The notes under the pieces are model-generated. The model made no database searches. It was not told the origin of the DNA and was given only the letters and a program-made list of their open reading frames with translations. This document shows, piece by piece, positions 17,049 through 25,903 of a DNA stretch of 64,000 bases. Numbering within the stretch: position 1 is the first letter of the stretch; every line of letters begins with the position of its first letter. Both the position numbers and the translations under genes were made by a program. The stretch lies in the NCBI GenBank assembly GCA_009664345.1, contig CP043547.1, forward strand, positions 6,228,709 to 6,292,708, read 5' to 3'. Source of the DNA: Planctomycetales bacterium 10988 (GTDB lineage: Bacteria > Planctomycetota > Planctomycetia > Pirellulales > Pb10988).

Positions 17049-18194
17049 CTATTCGATGTTACCCTGATTCCACCCTTTCATCTTTTCTTTTTTAAATTCT
17101 TCGAATCTTCCTGCTTCGATGGCGGTGCGGGCGTCACGCATGAGTTTTTGGTAATAGCAAAGGTTGTGATGGGTCAGGAGGATGGGACCAAGCATTTCCT
17201 TGCTAGCAAAGAGGTGACGAATGTAGGCCCGACTGTGCGATGAGGCCAAGGAAGGACAAGTCGGATCGAGCGGGCGAGGGTCGAGTTGATGTTTTTGATT
17301 GCGGAGCCGAAGTGGGCCTTCATCGGTGAAAGCGAGGGCGTTTCTGCCATTTCTCGTCGGCATGACACAATCGAACAGATCAATCCCTCTGGAAATGCCT
17401 TCCAAAAGATCAATCGGGGTTCCGACTCCCATCAGATAGCGAGGTTTCTCCGTTGGAAGATGCGGACAAGTGACATCAAGCATGCGGTACATCTCTTCCG
17501 GCGGTTCGCCAACGCTGAGGCCACCGACAGCATACCCGGGAAAGTTGAGTTCGGTCAAAGCTTGTGAACATTCGATTCGAAGGTCTTCTTCAAGTCCTCC
17601 TTGCACGATGGCAAAGAGTGATTGATCCTCGCGAGTCGCGGCTTGTTGGCATCGCTTCGCCCAGCGGATCGAACGTTCCATGGCGGATGCGATTTCCTCC
17701 CGTTTCGCCGGCAGGGCGATGACTTCATCGAAAACCATGGCGATATCGCTTCCGAGAGCGGCTTGGATTTCGATGGATCGTTCCGGGGTTAAATGGATCA
17801 ACCTGCCATCAATATGCGAACGGAACTGAACGCCTTCTTCGGAAACCTTCCGCTGAGCAGCTAGGCTATAGACTTGAAAACCCCCGCTATCGGTCAGAAT
17901 CGGCTTGCTCCACCCCATGAACTGATGCAGTCCGCCCAACTTTTGAACGATCTCTTCGCCGGGTCGCAAGGCGAGATGATACGTATTGCCGAGAATAATC
18001 TCCGCCCCGGTGGAGACGACTTGATCGATGGTCAAGCCTTTCACCGTTCCCAAGGTCCCCACTGGCATAAACGCCGGGGTCTGCACTTTTCCTCGCTTAG
18101 TGGTGAGTGTCCCCCGTCGAGCTTGGGTCGCTTGATCTTGCTGCTTTAGTTCAAAGGACAAAGGGCCGGTGTCACTCACGTCGTTTACTTTCAA
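17049..18194 (-). CDS. tgt: Queuine tRNA-ribosyltransferase with altered zinc site
   Basis: A 381-aa enzyme that exchanges guanine-34 for the queuosine precursor preQ1 in tRNAs with GUN anticodons. The TIM-barrel active-site motifs are intact: [13 protein letters not shown] (base-binding Asp), [17 protein letters not shown], and [17 protein letters not shown] (nucleophilic Asp). The zinc motif is unusual. Where the family has CxCxxC, this protein has C313-P-S315-L-A-S318, so only the first cysteine remains, although the later histidine ([10 protein letters not shown]) is kept. The start is uncertain: TTG at 18194 lacks a clear ribosome site, and a GTG at 18179 is an alternative. It heads the tgt-yajC-secDF group. 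Confidence 0.92.
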   Translation of the reverse strand: MKVNDVSDTGPLSFELKQQDQATQARRGTLTTKRGKVQTPAFMPVGTLGTVKGLTIDQVVSTGAEIILGNTYHLALRPGEEIVQKLGGLHQFMGWSKPILTDSGGFQVYSLAAQRKVSEEGVQFRSHIDGRLIHLTPERSIEIQAALGSDIAMVFDEVIALPAKREEIASAMERSIRWAKRCQQAATREDQSLFAIVQGGLEEDLRIECSQALTELNFPGYAVGGLSVGEPPEEMYRMLDVTCPHLPTEKPRYLMGVGTPIDLLEGISRGIDLFDCVMPTRNGRNALAFTDEGPLRLRNQKHQLDPRPLDPTCPSLASSHSRAYIRHLFASKEMLGPILLTHHNLCYYQKLMRDARTAIEAGRFEEFKKEKMKGWNQGNIE

Positions 18195-18218
18195 AGGGTT
18201 GTGATAAAGGCAAATAGT

Positions 18219-18479
18219 TCAGCAGAGAGATTCATCCCAAGGGTTTTCTAAAATCCCAAGAAGAATTAGGAATCTTGAAAACCAAGTATTTCTATATCTC
18301 AACGGAATACAACTCAAAGGCAACGGAGTGTTGGTATTCAAATCAATCGGATTTATAGGCTTGGTAAAGGGTCGGGCACCAGGACCTATTTTAATCCATT
18401 GATCAAGCGTAGTTTTTACTTCCCCGTGGGAGGTGTTTATCGTAACTTGTATTTGTGAATACTTTACCGAGTTTTCCAT
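18219..18479 (-). CDS. Small hypothetical protein
   Basis: An 86-codon ORF just upstream of tgt. The N-terminus is polar (VTINTSHGEVKTTLDQWIKIGPGARP), followed by a Pro-rich middle and LPLSCIPLRYRNTWFSR, and it ends in NPWDESLC. The composition looks protein-like rather than random. However, the ribosome site is weak and I recognise no family. It could be a real short planctomycete protein or chance. Confidence 0.4.
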   Translation of the reverse strand: MENSVKYSQIQVTINTSHGEVKTTLDQWIKIGPGARPFTKPINPIDLNTNTPLPLSCIPLRYRNTWFSRFLILLGILENPWDESLC

Positions 18480-18502
18480 TCATCAACGATATTGAAGGGT
18501 AA

Positions 18503-18544
18503 TAAAAAAGAAGACGATACTTTTGAGAGAAGCATCGTCTTCAT
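18503..18544 (-). terminator. Rho-independent terminator of the TPR/alpha-CTD gene
   Basis: On the minus strand GAAGACGATGCTT pairs with AGTATCGTCTTC, followed by TTTTTTATT. It lies about 40 bp beyond the stop codon at 18585. Confidence 0.85.
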
Positions 18545-18584
18545 CATATTCAGATCGGTTCAAATCAAGCGTGAGCGAGTGAAC

Positions 18585-19913
18585 TTATTCACCACGGAGC
18601 TTGAGATTGAAGACCCCGAGTTTTTCACGGACTTCATTGAGGCTTGTCACCCCGAAGTTTTTACATTCAAGCAAGTCGTCGGCGCTGTATCTCATCAAAT
18701 CCCCGATGGTGCTGATATTGAGACGAATCATCGCCTTGCGGGCACGCACCGAGAGATTCAAGTCGGAAACAGGCTGATTCATCATGGCCTGTTCATCCGG
18801 AGACATCTGCGAAGGATCAACTGGCATATCCGGTTGGCGGCGTTGCTCGACACTTTGGCCAAGTCGCAACCCATTCGCGGTCATCATCTCTTTGATTTCC
18901 AGCAGCGAGGTTTCGCCAAAGTTTTTACTTGCCAAGAGTTCTTGTTCGGTGATCTTGACCAAATCGCCGAGGCTATTGATTCCCATGCGTTGCAAGCAGT
19001 TGCGGGCACGAACGGAAAGCTCGAAGTTCGTCACCGGGCGAGACATAATTTGTCGCAAGTGGTCGGTGCGAGCTTGGTCCTCTTCATTGTAGACCATCGT
19101 CTTCGAGGCTTCGGCATCTTTCAGATACATCCGTGCGCGGGGATGATCGGGAACGACCGAGATGACTCGCTCGAAACATTGCGTCGCTTGATCGAAACGG
19201 CCCAAATCCTCCAAGATCAAACCAAGGTTCATCAAGGTTCCGACATGGGGAGGAAATTGAGCGGCCGATTTTTCATATAAATCTTTGGCAGCTTCGTTAT
19301 TTCCTTGGCGGTCATTTTCCAAGGCAAGCTTGAATAAGGAGCCAACATGATTAGGATTGATCTCGATCGCTTTTTCGTAAAGCTCAATACTATCAGTGGG
19401 ATCGCCTTGCATCACGGCGAGCATGGCCCCTTTTTGATAGTAGTATTCCGCCGATTGGGCTGCGGAGCCTTGTACTTCTTCCAGCATTTTCCAAGCTTTG
19501 TCGAATTCGCCAGCGTAGCGAAGCGATTCGATTTGCCCGAGGGTGCAAAGTCCCTTGTCGTAGCCTGCTTTGCCCGCTTTTTCGTAGGCTTCCTGGGCTT
19601 TGTCGAAATGTTCCAAAGCAAAATGAGATTTCGCCAGGAAGAACAAGGCCAAGGCACTTCCATCGGCCCGTTCGAGGGCTTCCACGGCGGAAGGATATTC
19701 GCCCAACAGGTAGGACCCTACCCCTAGACGGACCTTCATCGCGGGACTCAGTTCGCTTTCACGTTCTAATTCATCGACCCCTTCCCGCAATCGAGACATT
19801 TGAGAAAAGTCTCGCGAGAGCGTTTCACGGATCTGTTGAATTTCTCGGGGGCCAAACGAACTACTTGAAGCAATGGCCTGTTTGATATCCAGCTCAACTT
19901 CGGCTTGCGCCAT
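18585..19913 (-). CDS. TPR protein with two RNA polymerase alpha-CTD modules
   Basis: A 442-aa cytoplasmic protein; the ATG at 19913 follows AGGAG. Residues about 55-265 are TPR-like helical repeats (ALFFLAKSHFALEHFDKAQEAYEKA; AVMQGDPTDSIELYEKAIEINPNHVGSLFKLA; GTLMNLGLILEDLGRFDQATQCFERVI, each seen in shorter pieces). Two copies of the RNA polymerase alpha C-terminal domain follow, at about 291-355 and 379-442. In module 1 the E. coli DNA-contact positions are R302, N305, C306, G333, S336 and E339, with T335 in place of Lys298. Module 2 keeps R390, G421, S424 and E427, but has K393 in place of the Asn. It is not the polymerase subunit itself, since the N-terminal assembly domain is missing. 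I infer a promoter-DNA or polymerase-interacting regulator. A terminator follows it. Confidence 0.88.
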   Translation of the reverse strand: MAQAEVELDIKQAIASSSSFGPREIQQIRETLSRDFSQMSRLREGVDELERESELSPAMKVRLGVGSYLLGEYPSAVEALERADGSALALFFLAKSHFALEHFDKAQEAYEKAGKAGYDKGLCTLGQIESLRYAGEFDKAWKMLEEVQGSAAQSAEYYYQKGAMLAVMQGDPTDSIELYEKAIEINPNHVGSLFKLALENDRQGNNEAAKDLYEKSAAQFPPHVGTLMNLGLILEDLGRFDQATQCFERVISVVPDHPRARMYLKDAEASKTMVYNEEDQARTDHLRQIMSRPVTNFELSVRARNCLQRMGINSLGDLVKITEQELLASKNFGETSLLEIKEMMTANGLRLGQSVEQRRQPDMPVDPSQMSPDEQAMMNQPVSDLNLSVRARKAMIRLNISTIGDLMRYSADDLLECKNFGVTSLNEVREKLGVFNLKLRGE

Positions 19914-20051
19914 GCGCTCGATCTCCTAAAGCAAAAGAAGCTTTCTCAACACGCCTACCTCATCAGAGGAGGTAAACAAAAGCAAACCACTATTATGCGA
20001 TAACTGCGTGCAATTGGCAACCGCCTAAATTCTCTGAATTCTCAAGAAACG

Positions 20052-20100
20052 AAAACCGGCACCTTTCTCAGAATCATTTTCTGAAAAAAGATGCCGGTTA
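20052..20100 (-). terminator. Probable terminator downstream of the RND pump gene
   Basis: On the minus strand AACCGGCA pairs with TGCCGGTT, with an inner TTTCAGAA/TTCTGAGAAA pairing, followed by TTCG and T-rich sequence. It lies within 40-85 bp of the stop at 20137. Confidence 0.7.
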
Positions 20101-20136
20101 AGAAGAAAATTTCGATTTTCTCAAAGATAAATGTCG

Positions 20137-23100
20137 CTAGACACCGATGCCGACTTCTTCTCGTTTCTCCACGGGAGTCGCGGGGGACTCTTCTTCGGCA
20201 AAGAGTTCGGCTTCATGTTCCTCAAAATGAGGGAAGAGAAATCGCCGGGTATTATAGTAGAGATAGAAGATCGAAGGTACGAGAATCAGTACCAACAGTG
20301 TTGTCAGCATCAAACCAAAGGCCAAACTGGTTGCCATGGGGATGAGAATCTGAGCTTGCCGGGAAGTTTCCAGGAGAATCGGCACCATCCCGGCGATCGT
20401 CGTGACCGAAGTCAGCAACACCGGACGGAAACGACGACTGCCGGCATCAATGAGGGCCTCTTTCAGCGGAAGCCCATCTTTCAGCCGATGATTAATAAAG
20501 TCAATCAACACAATCGAATCATTGATCACCACCCCGGTCAGGGCGACAAGTCCATACATACTGAAAATGGTCAGGCCGATTCCCATGAAAACATGCCCCC
20601 AGATTGCCCCGATCGCGCCGAACGGAATGATGGAGAGAATCAAAACGGGTTGCATATAGGAGCGGAATTCCAAGGTCAGCAGGACATACATCGCGGCCAA
20701 GGCAACAAGATAGCCGGCGATCATACTATTCAGCGATTCATCGGAACGCTCTTGTTCACCTTCCCAACGGACGGAAAGCCCAGGGTATTCCGCAAAGAGC
20801 TGAGGGAGGAAATTCTCTTTCAAATCCGCGATGATATTCGGGGCATTTCCAATTTCTTTATTCACATTCGCGGAAATGGTAATCGAGCGGAGTTGATCCA
20901 CCCGGTTGATTTCCGAGTAGCCGCGTTCGACATTGACTTCGGCAAAGTCCGGCAACGGGCGTTCCATTCCGTCGGTGGTGCGGATGCGAATATCATCGAA
21001 GAATTGCAGCGATTGCCGTTCTTCTTCGGGATAACGGACCATCAACTTCACCTCATGGCGACCACGTTGCAGCCGCATGACTTCTTCACCGTAGTAGGAA
21101 GCTCGGACGGTCTCGGCAATATCAGCGAGGGCAATTCCCAAAGAGCGGGCGGTGTCCTTGACAGCAAGTTGATATTCCCACTTTCCAGGTCGGGAGTCGT
21201 CATCGACATCAAAAACCCCGGTATATTCGTTGAGTTTTTGTTTGACTTCATCGGTCGCGGCTTCGAGTTCGTCAAACTGATCGCTTCCCGCCAAGAGCTT
21301 GAACTCGATCGGCGTTCCTCCTGGACCAAAGGAATCGACGCTGAAGACAACACTTTCCGCACCAGGGAATTCACCAGCGGCCTTTCGCCATTCATCTTTG
21401 AGTTCTTGACTGGTCACATCTCGCAGCGAGGGATCGACCAATTGCAGGGAAACTCCGCCGAAATGGCTCCCGGAAACGGAACTTCCCCCTTGGGAACGAC
21501 CACGAGTCATGGAACCGACATTGCGATGCACTAACAGGGCGATCTGAGGTTGATCTTCTTTTTGATACTTTGCCAAGATTTCTCGGCCGGATTCCTCCAA
21601 TCGCTTGGTGGCTGCATCCGAGACCGCCGACGGCGTTCCATCTGGATAGACCACCTTGGCCGAAACCGTATTGGCATCCAAATCCGGGAAGAAAATCCAA
21701 GGCGTAATCCCTGCCAGTTCAAACCCAACGGAAATGACAAGTAGCGCAAAGGCGATGGATACCACCACTAATGGAGCTGCCAACGACTTTATCAAGAGCT
21801 TCTTATAAATATTGTCAATGAACCAAGTCAGGCCATCGGTTGCTTTGTGATTCACCCAATGGATGGCATCGATGAAAGGCCGGAAAATATAAAAAATCGC
21901 GGACGTCACGCGGAAGAAAAGGCTGTCTTCTTCAGAAAGGTGACAAGGCAAGATAAAGAAAGCCTCGACCAGAGAGATCAACAACATCGAGATCACAACC
22001 AGCGGCAGACAGGCCATGAATTTGCCCATCGTTCCCGAAACGAACATCAACGGGAGGAAGGCAATAATGGTCGTCATCACCGAGGTGAAGACGGAAGGAA
22101 CCACCTCGACGGTGCCATCGATCGCGGCCCGAATGTGACTTTTGCCCATTTCGCGATGGGCGTAGATATTTTCACCGATCACAATGGCATCATCGACCAC
22201 AATTCCTAAGGCCAACAAAAAGGCAAACATGGTCAACATGTTGAGCGTTTCGCCCATGAGGAACATGACTCCGCAGGCCCCGAGAATCGAGATCGGAATC
22301 CCCAAGGCCACCCAGAAGGCAAGCCGTAGATCAAGGAAGATCGCGAGTACCAAGAAGACGAGAATCAGCCCTTGGGTTCCATTTTCCGCGAGAAGATTCA
22401 GTCGATCACGCACATCGATGGACACATCGTTGAAGATGACTAATTCGTAACCATGCGGGAGCACGGAAGCTTGGCGTTTGACGAATTCACGAACTTCATC
22501 CGCCACCGCCAAGATATCTTCGGTCTCGGTCACATTGACCGTAATGACCAAACCCGGTCGGCCATTGATCCGATTAATGGACGTGACATCAGTAAATTCG
22601 TCTTTGACTTCTCCGATATCCCCAACCGTCAGCGTGGCTCCATTGGGTTGACGAACAAGCACGATGTCGGCTATTTCCGATCCAACGAGACGTTTCCCCT
22701 TTCCTCGCAAGAGAACCTGACCGGAATCACCTAGCAGTTTTCCGCCAGGGACTTCGATATTTTCGCGGCGAAGAATATTGGCAACATCGGTGAGCGTCAG
22801 TCCATATCGCTGGAGGGTATCCTCACTGATTTCGACATCAATTTGGAAATCCCGAACGCCATCAAGCTCAGCCTGGGTGATATCCGGTTCCAGCAGGAGT
22901 TCATCTCGAATCCGCTCCGTTAAACGGCGGAGTTGAATCTCATGCTCGATCTGATCTTCATCGGAGAGATGCTTATCGTCAGGAGCAATCACCGCGAGTT
23001 TGACCGCAGGTTTGCGAATGGTGAGTTGCTTGACCTCGGGGTCTTCCGCAAGCACGGGAAAGCTGGGAATCCGATCCACTTCGGAACGGATATCATTCAG

Positions 23101-23418
23101 GATTCTCTGCGGATCGGTGACGGAGGGATAAAGTTCCATCACTACCGAGCCGGCACCTTCGGCCGCCACGGCAGTCACTTTCTTCAAGCCATCAATGGAG
23201 CTGACGGCTTCTTCAATCTTTTGACAAATCCCTTCCTCGACTTCGGCTGGACTCGCACCCGGGTAGGGAACGGTGACTAAAATGATGTCCAAATCGAAAC
23301 TCGGAAACACTTCACGACGTAATAGGCCGAGGCTCACAAGCCCCAGCACGAGCACGGTGACCATTACCGTATTCATGGCCGGAGTGTTCTGCACGGCCCA
23401 ACGAATGATCGCTCTCAT
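20137..23418 (-). CDS. RND efflux pump inner-membrane transporter
   Basis: A 1093-aa AcrB/HAE-type permease that uses proton influx to export small molecules. A strong GGAGG lies 8 nt before the ATG at 23418. The N-terminal helix is followed by the porter motif VPYPGASPAEVEEGICQKIEEAV. The central bundle has LALGIVVDDAIVIGENIYAH, with the paired aspartates of the proton relay, and the second half ends in GLVALTGVVINDSIVLIDFINHRL and RRFRPVLLTSVTTIAGMVP. The C-terminal tail is Glu-rich. The partner adaptor gene is 12 bp upstream, so both form one operon. No outer-membrane TolC-type gene is beside them. The substrate cannot be told from sequence. Confidence 0.95.
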   Translation of the reverse strand: MRAIIRWAVQNTPAMNTVMVTVLVLGLVSLGLLRREVFPSFDLDIILVTVPYPGASPAEVEEGICQKIEEAVSSIDGLKKVTAVAAEGAGSVVMELYPSVTDPQRILNDIRSEVDRIPSFPVLAEDPEVKQLTIRKPAVKLAVIAPDDKHLSDEDQIEHEIQLRRLTERIRDELLLEPDITQAELDGVRDFQIDVEISEDTLQRYGLTLTDVANILRRENIEVPGGKLLGDSGQVLLRGKGKRLVGSEIADIVLVRQPNGATLTVGDIGEVKDEFTDVTSINRINGRPGLVITVNVTETEDILAVADEVREFVKRQASVLPHGYELVIFNDVSIDVRDRLNLLAENGTQGLILVFLVLAIFLDLRLAFWVALGIPISILGACGVMFLMGETLNMLTMFAFLLALGIVVDDAIVIGENIYAHREMGKSHIRAAIDGTVEVVPSVFTSVMTTIIAFLPLMFVSGTMGKFMACLPLVVISMLLISLVEAFFILPCHLSEEDSLFFRVTSAIFYIFRPFIDAIHWVNHKATDGLTWFIDNIYKKLLIKSLAAPLVVVSIAFALLVISVGFELAGITPWIFFPDLDANTVSAKVVYPDGTPSAVSDAATKRLEESGREILAKYQKEDQPQIALLVHRNVGSMTRGRSQGGSSVSGSHFGGVSLQLVDPSLRDVTSQELKDEWRKAAGEFPGAESVVFSVDSFGPGGTPIEFKLLAGSDQFDELEAATDEVKQKLNEYTGVFDVDDDSRPGKWEYQLAVKDTARSLGIALADIAETVRASYYGEEVMRLQRGRHEVKLMVRYPEEERQSLQFFDDIRIRTTDGMERPLPDFAEVNVERGYSEINRVDQLRSITISANVNKEIGNAPNIIADLKENFLPQLFAEYPGLSVRWEGEQERSDESLNSMIAGYLVALAAMYVLLTLEFRSYMQPVLILSIIPFGAIGAIWGHVFMGIGLTIFSMYGLVALTGVVINDSIVLIDFINHRLKDGLPLKEALIDAGSRRFRPVLLTSVTTIAGMVPILLETSRQAQILIPMATSLAFGLMLTTLLVLILVPSIFYLYYNTRRFLFPHFEEHEAELFAEEESPATPVEKREEVGIGV

Positions 23419-23430
23419 TCTGTCAGCCTC

Positions 23431-25401
23431 CTATTCGACCACAAGTTGACTACGAACGGGCATTTGATCCGTGACGATTTCCAAAGGCGTAATCACGACC
23501 TGATCGCCTTCTTCCAAGGGAACTTCCGTACTGTAAATATACGCTTCTCGCTCATTGATATGGGCGACTTCCACCGGAACGACCGTAAGGACCTCATCGC
23601 GAATCAGCCAGATTTTGCGACCCGGTTGAAGCCCCCGTTCGGGGATCACCAGCAATTGCGTATGCGGATCGCAGTGAATAAGAATATTGACGAACATCCC
23701 ACGAAGGAGTGCTGGCGGACCAATGCGCGTTCCGGTCTTTGGATCAACACGTCGGCCTTCGACCTTCCGAGGATGTTCAACCACTACCCGGCAAGGAATG
23801 GTCCGCGTTCGTTCATCCAAACCAAGGCCATCATATCGGTTGAGGATGCCCTCCCACTCGAAATACTGCCCCCCGAGCTCATAAATTACCGAGACTTCCG
23901 TAGGAGGAAAGGAGTAATCCGCGGAGATTTCTTCGATCGCCTCTTCCACAGGAAGGGTCTTCGTTTCCAATTCATCCGCTTGATCGAGTTCCGTTTCTTT
24001 CGAATTGTCGCTCAAGGTGTTATCTCGCCAAAGCCAATAAAGGTCCTCCACCCTCAAATAGCAGCGAACTTCGGCTTTGGAGGTATCTTCGATCGTGAAG
24101 AGCGTCGTTCCGGCCTGAACATAGGAATCTTGCTCAACCGCTTCGGAGAGAATGACTCCATCCAGCGGAGCCTTGATTTCCGCACGTTTGACATCTTCCA
24201 CCGCCCGATCAAGTTGCCGGTTTGTCAAAGCTTGTTGTTGTTGAAGTCGCGCTTTGCGAGTTTCCAATAATTCCAGTTGATTTTGTTGTTGTCGGACCGA
24301 GGTTTCCGCAGCGATCAAGGTCCGTTCGGCATCTTCGACTTCCGATTCACTGATCGATCCCCGTTCTCGCAATCGTTCCAGGCGATCGACTTCACGCTTT
24401 TGCAGTTCGACATCCCGTTGAGCAAGTTCAATCAATTTTTTGGTGTTGACAGCTTCTACGTCGAGTTCTTCGATTTCGACGCCCGCTTGATTCACCTGAA
24501 GTTGCAACTGATCGCGTTCAATTTCGTAGTTGGTTTTATCGACGGTGAGGAGGTGCGTTCCCTTAGTAACAAAGTTCCCTACATCGCACTTTTCCGATTT
24601 ATAAGTCACTCGACCGGCAACTTCCGCGGCGACTTGCACATCGCGGAACGGAACGACGATCCCGTTTACCTCGAGATCAAGCGTTCCCGTCAAAGGCTTG
24701 ACTTCCACCGTTTGCACACGAGGAGGGAGCTTTTCAGGAATGACCCGAGAGGGGCGGTTTGCCAGCATGCTAAGTCCGTAGAAGCCGATGCCACCCGCGA
24801 TCAAGATGACCACCGAGATTAAAAATTGAGGAAGATGGCTTTTGTAATCGGCTGCCAATTCCCGCCAAGTCTTCGGCTGAGGCTTTTCATGAGAACTGAC
24901 GGCTTCTGGTTTTGCCGCCGCTGTACTTCCGGCAGAGCCGACAAAATTCTCTGCCTTTTTCGGTTGACGCTTTCTCTTTTCTTTGGTCGCTACATGATTG
25001 TTTTCCAATGGAGCATCCTGCTTTTCTGAGCGATGATTGGAATTCTCCGAAGGAGACTGTCCTTCGGAATCAGGGTTCGATGACGGCGGTTCCTTCATAT
25101 CCGTCGAGTGTTGTCCATTCGAAGTGAGAGGGGAATGATTTGAACTCGCTTCGTGGTTTTCTGCGTTTGCTTCTGCTCGATTTGGCTGGGTAGAAGGGGT
25201 CGTGGTATGTTGAGAAGGTTTCGATTGGCTAGTGTCTTGGACCTTCTCAGGTGAAGAGGAGTTTTCAGTAGAAGAGGTAGGCTTTTCGCTGGAAGCAGAA
25301 TTTGCATTCGAGGGGGTTCCAGGCGAGGAGGCGGCAGTCTTCTCCGATCTTGTTTGTTGTCTTCGTTGCTTTCTGGATGATCTTCTATTCTGTCGTGCCA
25401 T
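23431..25401 (-). CDS. RND membrane-fusion (HlyD/AcrA-like) adaptor with long disordered N-terminus
   Basis: Starting at MARQNRRSSRKQ (25401), the protein is 656 aa. The first ~185 residues are basic, then Ser/Thr/Pro/Glu-rich and probably disordered, unlike usual adaptors. A transmembrane anchor follows (FLISVVILIAGGIGFYGLSML). The adaptor core comes next: lipoyl-like half VPFRDVQVAAEVAGRVTYK, a long coiled-coil hairpin (VEIEELDVEAVNTKKLIELAQRD through KARLQQQQALTNRQLDRAVEDVK, in pieces), the second lipoyl half AEIKAPLDGVILSEAVEQDSYVQAG, and beta-barrel and membrane-proximal domains. It bridges the RND permease and an outer-membrane channel. It is 12 bp upstream of the pump gene. An in-frame start at 25452 is less likely. 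Confidence 0.92.
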   Translation of the reverse strand: MARQNRRSSRKQRRQQTRSEKTAASSPGTPSNANSASSEKPTSSTENSSSPEKVQDTSQSKPSQHTTTPSTQPNRAEANAENHEASSNHSPLTSNGQHSTDMKEPPSSNPDSEGQSPSENSNHRSEKQDAPLENNHVATKEKRKRQPKKAENFVGSAGSTAAAKPEAVSSHEKPQPKTWRELAADYKSHLPQFLISVVILIAGGIGFYGLSMLANRPSRVIPEKLPPRVQTVEVKPLTGTLDLEVNGIVVPFRDVQVAAEVAGRVTYKSEKCDVGNFVTKGTHLLTVDKTNYEIERDQLQLQVNQAGVEIEELDVEAVNTKKLIELAQRDVELQKREVDRLERLRERGSISESEVEDAERTLIAAETSVRQQQNQLELLETRKARLQQQQALTNRQLDRAVEDVKRAEIKAPLDGVILSEAVEQDSYVQAGTTLFTIEDTSKAEVRCYLRVEDLYWLWRDNTLSDNSKETELDQADELETKTLPVEEAIEEISADYSFPPTEVSVIYELGGQYFEWEGILNRYDGLGLDERTRTIPCRVVVEHPRKVEGRRVDPKTGTRIGPPALLRGMFVNILIHCDPHTQLLVIPERGLQPGRKIWLIRDEVLTVVPVEVAHINEREAYIYSTEVPLEEGDQVVITPLEIVTDQMPVRSQLVVE

Positions 25402-25903
25402 ATAAATTGCCCTACAACGATTCGTGCGGCTAAAGTTTCGGGTCCGGAGCACCGGAAGGCGTGTGCCGGTTGGAATGCGAAAGGGCCATCGAGAAACGAA
25501 ACAAGCCGCCCTTTCTCAGCATCGTAAAATTATCCGCATGGACGAATAAACCCCAATTTCGATGAAAAGTTTCCCATTTATCCAATTTAACGTGGAATTT
25601 TGTTAGGAAAATTCAAATAATCATGACGAATTGGCACCAGGGATTGGCAAATGGATCTTTCAAATCACCAGAAGACCGGATGAACGGCAACGATTATCTA
25701 GATAAAAACGTCCTAAATTTGCTGGCTTTCGAGTCTCTGGGAGTATTTTGCTAAGGATAAAACCCTCTATTTGAGAGAGTTAGGAAGATAAAATTACCAA
25801 TTCGTCAAAGTTTGAAGATTTCTGCTAAGGATATTTTTACTTACTACTATCATAGAATGAAATTTTAATCCAAGCCATCTTTCTTTCCAAGTTTACCTAT
25901 TCT
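25402..25903. other. AT-rich intergenic region
   Basis: About 500 bp without a recognised gene. It holds an exact 11-bp inverted repeat, TGACGAATTGG at 25624-25634 and CCAATTCGTCA at 25797-25807. The promoter of the RND operon should be in its left part. Confidence 0.5.

Noticed and set aside
20131-21534. 467-codon plus-strand ORF
   Set aside because: It is antisense to the RND pump gene, which is certain by motif content.
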